From Escherichia whittamii (GTDB taxonomy: Bacteria > Pseudomonadota > Gammaproteobacteria > Enterobacterales > Enterobacteriaceae): DNA of 64,000 nucleotides. Position numbers and translations under genes: made by a program. Shown piece after piece: positions 57,787-64,000 of the stretch. The stretch covers positions 1 through 64,000 of the forward strand of contig NZ_JACSQI010000001.1 of assembly GCF_014836715.1 (NCBI RefSeq), given 5' to 3'. The notes under the pieces are model-generated. The model searched no databases. It was not told the DNA's origin and was given only the letters and a program-made list of their open reading frames with translations. Each line of letters starts with the position of its first letter. Position 1 is the stretch's first letter.

Positions 57787-57879
57787 GCTTTTTCTCCGCA
57801 ATATTCAGGCGCAAAAGCCCGATTTTCTGTTCTTCTGTTGCAATACAGAAGAAGATATCTCTCAAATTTGCTTTGGTCT

Positions 57880-60309
57880 TCACGAATACTTTTTCGTCCG
57901 TCGCGTTGGTGCGGTATTCGCCGGATCGTCCGGCCAGACGTGTTTGGGATAACGCCCTTTCATCTCTTTTTGCACCTCACGATACGCCCCTTTCCAGAAG
58001 GCCCCCAAATCACGCGTGATTTGCAGCGGCCTTTGGGCGGGTGAAAGTAACTCCAGCACCAATGGCACACGCCCCTGGGCGATTGTCGGATTGGTGGCTT
58101 CGCCAAACATCTCCTGCATTCTTACTGCCAGCGCAGGTGGGTTATCTTCATGATAACGAATGGCGATCCGACTTCCCGTCGGCACAGTGTAATGCGCAGG
58201 CAATTCACTATCCAGACGTTGCTGCATTCCCCAATCAAGTAATCCGCGTAGCGCCTGATAAACATCAAGAGATTTCAGGCCACGTAGCGAATGTACACCG
58301 CTCATATGCGGCAATAGCCACGTTTCCAGCGATGCCAGCAAGCTCGCTTCATCCATTGCTGGCCAGTCATATTCCGGCAACCACTTTGTGGCACACAGCA
58401 AACGCAAGCGTAGTTGTTCCGCTTCCGGCGTCCAGTTAAGTACGCTTAGACCTTTATCGCGAATACCATTAAGCATTGCATGATGTAATTCATCTTCCGA
58501 CGGTTTCGCCAGCGGCTGTACTTTTACTGTGAGCTGACCAATCTGCAACCGACGCCAGGCCTTCAGCGTGCCTTGCGCATCATCCCATTCTACGGTGTCA
58601 GACTGCCGTAATAGCTGCGGGCAGCGTTGTACTAACTCATCAATATCGACCGGTAGCGCCAGTAAAATTCTCGCATCCGGCGAGGCGCTGCCCTGCAATA
58701 ATAACGGTGCTACCAGCCATTCATGGCGGTTTAACGCGTCGTCAACATCCAGCATCGCCCCCATGCCGTTCGCCAGTTGATAGCGACCATCCTGACCACG
58801 GCGACGGGCAATACGATCGGCAAATGCCTGAGCAAGCAACGGCGCGATAAGCGAACTGTCAGCCTCACCGCCGCGGACGTTTAAGCGTTTCAACAGTTGC
58901 TGACTACGTTGCTGCCAGGCTGGTTGATTGCGCGAAAACGCCACTCCAAGATCGCAATTACCCATCCGTGGCGGTTCTTCGAGAATGGCGGCAATTTTTG
59001 CGGCGGTAGCCGCTTCATCGTCACTCTTCGCGTTCACCAGCATTGCAGCTAAACGCGGATCGTTACCCAGCACAGCCATTTTTTGCCCTTGCGCACTAAG
59101 CCGTTCACCGTCCAGCGCCCCCAGCATTTGTAACAGACGTTTCGCCGCCTGTAGATTCACCACTGGCGGGTGATCCAGCCAGTTCATCTGTGCCGGATCG
59201 CTACATCCCCATTGCAATAATTCCATCAACAAACCAGAGAGATCGCTTTGTAAGATCTCCGGTTCACTTTGTGCTGCGGCGCGTTCCGCCTGCTCTTTAG
59301 CGATTAAATGCAGGCAAATACCTGGCTCCAGACGCCCGGCGCGCCCGGCACGTTGCGTCATCGACGCCTGGCTAACACGCTGAGTGATCAACCGCGTAAG
59401 ACCGGTACGCGGATCAAAGCGCGCCACCCGTTCCTGGGCGCAATCCACCACCAGACGGATACCTTCGATAGTTAGACTGGTTTCAGCGATGTTGGTCGCC
59501 AGCACCACCTTGCGCATTCCTTGCGGCGCAGGGAGGATAGCTTTTCGCTGATCGTTCAGCGACAACGCCCCATACAGTGGGCAGAGCAACACATCACTGC
59601 CAATGCGTGACGCCAGTTGTTCCTGCACGCGCTGAATTTCTCCGACGCCTGGTAAAAATAAAAGTAATGATCCGCTTTCCTGGCGCAGCAATTCGGCGGT
59701 AGCGGCCGCAACCGCTTCATCAAAGCGTTGATGTGCAGGCAACGACAAATAGCGGCGTTCCACCGGATACGAACGCCCTTCGGAAACAATAACGGGCACT
59801 TCTGGCAGCATTTGTTGCAAACGATCGTTATCCAGCGTGGCCGACATAATCAGCAGCTTTAAGTCATCGCGCAGCCCTTGTTGCACATCGAGTAACAACG
59901 CCAGCGCCAAATCCGCCTGCAAACTGCGTTCATGAAACTCATCGAGGATCACCAGCCCCACGTCGTTCAGTTCCGGGTCGCGCTGGATCATGCGCGTCAA
60001 CACGCCTTCGGTGACCACTTCCAGGCGTGTATTCGGCCCGACGCAGTTTTGCGCACGCATCCGGTAGCCAACGGTGTCGCCAGGCTTTTCATTCAGCAGC
60101 TCCGCCAGGCGTTGCGCAACGTTACGCGCCGCCAGTCGACGTGGCTCCAGCAGGATGATTTTCCCGTGAATACCTGAATGCGCCAGCAGTTGCAGCGGTA
60201 ACCAGGTCGATTTTCCGGCTCCGGTCGGCGCACTTAATAACACCTGCGGCGCATAATCGAGGGCGGCAAGTAATTCAGGTAAGACGGCGGCAACGGGTAA
60301 CGACGACAC
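57880..60309 (-). CDS. hrpB: ATP-dependent RNA helicase HrpB
   Basis: HrpB is a DEAH-box (DEFH) helicase of unclear substrate. The 809-aa protein has motif I SAPTGAGKST, motif II ILDEFHER, motif III SAT and motif VI QRAGRAGR in two RecA-like domains, then helicase-associated and C-terminal domains. I chose the GTG at 60309 (MSSLPVAAVLP), giving the 809-aa length, over an ATG 45 nt upstream. It lies before mrcB, divergent from thpR. Confidence 0.94.
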   Translation of the reverse strand: MSSLPVAAVLPELLAALDYAPQVLLSAPTGAGKSTWLPLQLLAHSGIHGKIILLEPRRLAARNVAQRLAELLNEKPGDTVGYRMRAQNCVGPNTRLEVVTEGVLTRMIQRDPELNDVGLVILDEFHERSLQADLALALLLDVQQGLRDDLKLLIMSATLDNDRLQQMLPEVPVIVSEGRSYPVERRYLSLPAHQRFDEAVAAATAELLRQESGSLLLFLPGVGEIQRVQEQLASRIGSDVLLCPLYGALSLNDQRKAILPAPQGMRKVVLATNIAETSLTIEGIRLVVDCAQERVARFDPRTGLTRLITQRVSQASMTQRAGRAGRLEPGICLHLIAKEQAERAAAQSEPEILQSDLSGLLMELLQWGCSDPAQMNWLDHPPVVNLQAAKRLLQMLGALDGERLSAQGQKMAVLGNDPRLAAMLVNAKSDDEAATAAKIAAILEEPPRMGNCDLGVAFSRNQPAWQQRSQQLLKRLNVRGGEADSSLIAPLLAQAFADRIARRRGQDGRYQLANGMGAMLDVDDALNRHEWLVAPLLLQGSASPDARILLALPVDIDELVQRCPQLLRQSDTVEWDDAQGTLKAWRRLQIGQLTVKVQPLAKPSEDELHHAMLNGIRDKGLSVLNWTPEAEQLRLRLLCATKWLPEYDWPAMDEASLLASLETWLLPHMSGVHSLRGLKSLDVYQALRGLLDWGMQQRLDSELPAHYTVPTGSRIAIRYHEDNPPALAVRMQEMFGEATNPTIAQGRVPLVLELLSPAQRPLQITRDLGAFWKGAYREVQKEMKGRYPKHVWPDDPANTAPTRRTKKYS

Positions 60310-60382
60310 AAAACGCTCCAGAGGGTTAACATTCTTCGCGCCACATTGTAGCATCGCGGTAATTCATAACCGAGTGCCTGAC

Positions 60383-61632
<1,250 letters not shown>

Positions 61633-61809
61633 TAGTGTAAGTAACTGGTTAATTTACATTCTGGTCGCGTGCGCAAATACGCTTTTCCTCACACAGTTGT
61701 CAAGTGTTACGTTTAGATAATTGCTATCCGGAAAAGCATCTGCTATTTATAGCGGCCTCATTTTTCCCCCGAACATGGGGATCGATAGTGCGTGTTAAGG
61801 AGAAGCAAC

Positions 61810-62265
61810 ATGCAAGAAGGGCAAAACCGTAAAACATCGTCCCTGAGTATTCTCGCCATCGCTGGGGTGGAGCCATATCAGGAGAAGCCGGGCGAAGAGT
61901 ATATGAACGAAGCCCAGCTGGCGCACTTCCGTCGTATTCTGGAAGCATGGCGTAATCAACTCAGGGATGAAGTCGATCGCACCGTTACACATATGCAGGA
62001 TGAAGCAGCCAACTTCCCGGACCCGGTAGACCGTGCAGCCCAGGAAGAAGAGTTCAGCCTCGAACTGCGTAACCGCGATCGCGAGCGTAAGCTGATCAAA
62101 AAGATCGAGAAGACGCTGAAAAAAGTGGAAGACGAAGATTTCGGCTACTGCGAATCCTGCGGTGTTGAAATTGGTATTCGTCGCCTGGAAGCGCGCCCGA
62201 CAGCCGATCTGTGCATCGACTGCAAAACGCTGGCTGAAATTCGCGAAAAACAGATGGCTGGCTAA
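61810..62265 (+). CDS. dksA: RNA polymerase-binding transcription factor DksA
   Basis: DksA enters the RNA polymerase secondary channel and works with ppGpp to repress rRNA promoters, such as the one at the left of this window, and to activate amino-acid genes. The 151-aa protein has a coiled coil whose tip carries DPVDRAA (D71, D74, A76) and a zinc finger with C114, C117, C135 and C138. I chose ATG 61810, after AAGGAG, over a start 18 nt upstream. A terminator follows. Confidence 0.98.
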   Translation: MQEGQNRKTSSLSILAIAGVEPYQEKPGEEYMNEAQLAHFRRILEAWRNQLRDEVDRTVTHMQDEAANFPDPVDRAAQEEEFSLELRNRDRERKLIKKIEKTLKKVEDEDFGYCESCGVEIGIRRLEARPTADLCIDCKTLAEIREKQMAG

Positions 62266-62292
62266 TTACAGCCGTTCCATCACGTTTACCAC

Positions 62293-62321
62293 AGGCGGGA
62301 AATACTCCCGCCTTATTTTTT
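62293..62321 (+). terminator. Rho-independent terminator after dksA
   Basis: The stem AGGCGGGA / TCCCGCCT with loop AATAC is followed by TATTTTTTG. It sits between dksA and gluQ, whose ATG is only 11 bp beyond, so gluQ expression may depend on read-through, a known feature of this locus. Confidence 0.85.
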
Positions 62322-62331
62322 GTTCAAAGAG

Positions 62332-63228
62332 ATGACAGACACACAGTATATTGGTCGCTTCGCCCCCTCTCCTTCCGGCGAACTTCATTTTGGCTCTCTG
62401 ATCGCCGCGCTTGGCAGCTACTTGCAGGCTCGCGCCCGGCAAGGTCGCTGGCTGGTACGCATTGAAGATATCGACCCGCCTCGTGAAGTTCCCGGTGCCG
62501 CAGAAACTATCCTGCGCCAGCTGGAACATTACGGCCTGCACTGGGACGGCGATGTTCTTTGGCAATCCCAACGTCACGACGCCTATCGCGAAGCACTCGC
62601 CTGGTTACGTGAGCAAGGGCTAAGTTATTACTGCACCTGCACGCGTGCGCGTATTCAAAGTATTGGCGGTATTTACGACGGTCATTGCCGAACATTGCAT
62701 CATGTACCAGACAATGCGGCTGTGCGCATTCGGCAGTTGCATCCGGTCACGCAGTTTACTGATCAACTACGCGGAATTATTCACGCCGACGAAAAACTGG
62801 CGCGGGAAGATTTTATTATTCATCGTCGTGATGGTTTGTTTGCCTATAACCTGGCGGTGGTGGTCGATGATCACTTCCAGGGCGTCACAGAAATTGTCCG
62901 TGGCGCAGATTTGATCGAACCGACAGTGCGGCAAATCTCGCTGTACCAGCTTTTTGGCTGGCAAGTGCCAGATTACATTCATTTGCCACTGGCGCTTAAC
63001 GCACAAGGCGCTAAACTTTCCAAGCAGAATCATGCGCCTGCGTTGCCGAAAGGCGATCCGCGCCCGGTGTTAATCGCGGCACTTCAATTTCTGGGGCAGC
63101 AGGCAGAAGCGCACTGGCAGGATTACAGCGTCGAGCAAATCCTTCAGTCAGCCGTCAAAAACTGGATGCTGACTGCCGTGCCTGAGTCGGCAATTGTAAA
63201 TTCAACATTCTCAAATGCGTCATGCTGA
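62332..63228 (+). CDS. gluQ: Glutamyl-Q tRNA(Asp) synthetase
   Basis: GluQ (YadB) is a paralogue of the GluRS catalytic core that attaches glutamate to queuosine in tRNA-Asp. The 298-aa protein has the HIGH-like [10 protein letters not shown] and KMSKS-like AKLSKQN, and a zinc-binding cluster [19 protein letters not shown]. It lacks a tRNA anticodon-binding domain. I chose ATG 62332 over a start 12 nt upstream. It precedes pcnB by about 60 bp. Confidence 0.95.
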   Translation: MTDTQYIGRFAPSPSGELHFGSLIAALGSYLQARARQGRWLVRIEDIDPPREVPGAAETILRQLEHYGLHWDGDVLWQSQRHDAYREALAWLREQGLSYYCTCTRARIQSIGGIYDGHCRTLHHVPDNAAVRIRQLHPVTQFTDQLRGIIHADEKLAREDFIIHRRDGLFAYNLAVVVDDHFQGVTEIVRGADLIEPTVRQISLYQLFGWQVPDYIHLPLALNAQGAKLSKQNHAPALPKGDPRPVLIAALQFLGQQAEAHWQDYSVEQILQSAVKNWMLTAVPESAIVNSTFSNASC

Positions 63229-63287
63229 GCTATGATTAGCCGCTATTTTTTTGTCCTGAATGATGTTTGACACTACCGAGGTGTATT

Positions 63288-64000
63288 ATTTTTACCCGAG
63301 TCGCTAATTTTTGCCGCAAGGTGTTGAGCCGCGAGGAGAGCGAAGCTGAACAGGCAGTCGCCCGTCCACAGGTGACGGTGATCCCGCGTGAGCAGCATGC
63401 TATTTCCCGCAAAGATATCAGTGAAAATGCCCTGAAGGTAATGTACAGGCTCAATAAAGCGGGATACGAAGCCTGGCTGGTTGGCGGCGGCGTGCGCGAT
63501 CTGTTACTTGGCAAAAAGCCGAAAGATTTTGACGTGACCACCAACGCCACGCCTGAGCAGGTGCGCAAACTGTTCCGTAACTGCCGCCTGGTAGGTCGCC
63601 GTTTCCGTCTGGCTCACGTAATGTTTGGTCCGGAGATTATCGAAGTCGCCACCTTCCGTGGTCACCACGAAGGCAATGTCAGCGACCGCACGACCTCCCA
63701 ACGCGGGCAAAACGGCATGTTGCTGCGCGACAACATTTTTGGTTCCATCGAAGAAGACGCCCAGCGCCGCGATTTCACTATCAATAGCCTGTATTACAGC
63801 GTCGCGGATTTTACCGTCCGTGATTACGTTGGTGGCATGCAGGATCTGAAAGACGGCGTTATCCGCCTGATTGGTAACCCGGAAACGCGCTACCGTGAAG
63901 ATCCGGTACGTATGCTGCGCGCAGTACGTTTTGCCGCCAAGTTGGGGATGCGCATCAGCCCGGAAACCGCCGAACCGATTCCTCGCCTCGCTACACTGCT
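63288..64000 (+). CDS. pcnB: Poly(A) polymerase I (5' part, cut by the window edge)
   Basis: PcnB adds poly(A) tails to RNA, speeding decay and controlling plasmid copy number. About 237 codons are present. The class II nucleotidyltransferase motif is [12 protein letters not shown] with KDFDVTT (D-x-D), and the [11 protein letters not shown] and [17 protein letters not shown] segments follow. I place the start at ATT (63288), six nt after GAGG, giving [16 protein letters not shown]; the K-12 gene is known to start at AUU. The C-terminal part lies outside the window. Confidence 0.93.
   Translation, partial: MFTRVANFCRKVLSREESEAEQAVARPQVTVIPREQHAISRKDISENALKVMYRLNKAGYEAWLVGGGVRDLLLGKKPKDFDVTTNATPEQVRKLFRNCRLVGRRFRLAHVMFGPEIIEVATFRGHHEGNVSDRTTSQRGQNGMLLRDNIFGSIEEDAQRRDFTINSLYYSVADFTVRDYVGGMQDLKDGVIRLIGNPETRYREDPVRMLRAVRFAAKLGMRISPETAEPIPRLATL

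Overview
The window is a chromosomal core segment of an enterobacterium of the genus Escherichia. Almost every protein matches, from memory, an E. coli K-12 protein at the same or nearly the same length, and the gene order is that of the K-12 interval from rrnH back to pcnB, read in reverse. A few proteins (YaeI, YaeF, the BamA surface loops) differ more than I expect among ordinary E. coli strains. The source may therefore be a deep E. coli lineage or a close relative such as a cryptic clade or another Escherichia species; I cannot settle this without alignments.

Layout. Bases 1-290 hold the promoters and leader of an rRNA operon that runs leftward out of the window (rrnH by position); the 16S gene is not included. 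Next come gmhB (LPS heptose), metNIQ (methionine import), rcsF, trmO, proS, yaeF, nlpE, arfB, yaeQ, yaeP-rof, tilS and gloA2 (0.3-11.8 kb). Bases 11.8-12.5 kb are the one clearly atypical junction: ldcC, expected here, is absent, and a small DUF4282-like membrane protein gene sits beside a large palindromic repeat. From 12.5 to 28.6 kb lies the leftward envelope and macromolecule block: dxr, uppS, cdsA, rseP, bamA, skp, lpxD, fabZ, lpxA, lpxB, rnhB, dnaE, accA (transcription order). It supplies isoprenoid and phospholipid precursors, lipid A, outer-membrane protein assembly, the sigma-E protease and replication. Then come rpsB-tsf-pyrH-frr (translation and UMP kinase), the divergent map-glnD-dapD, yaeI, yaeH, cdaR, degP, dgt, mtn-btuF-yadS, erpA, clcA and hemL (to 48.6 kb).

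Bases 48.65-49.08 kb are an array of 92-bp REP/BIME units. The ferrichrome system fhuA-fhuC-fhuD-fhuB follows on the minus strand, preceded by mrcB (PBP1b) and hrpB. The right end carries thpR, sfsA, dksA, gluQ and the 5' part of pcnB, which begins at an AUU codon and is cut by the window edge.

The themes are envelope biogenesis with its stress sensors (RcsF, NlpE, RseP, DegP, BamA), uptake of methionine, vitamin B12 and iron, and core translation. I see no prophage, insertion sequence, CRISPR array, tRNA gene or defence island, and no obviously undescribed multi-gene system. The points most worth a second look are the ldcC-less junction with its small membrane protein, the altered BamA surface loops, and the intergenic repeat families.
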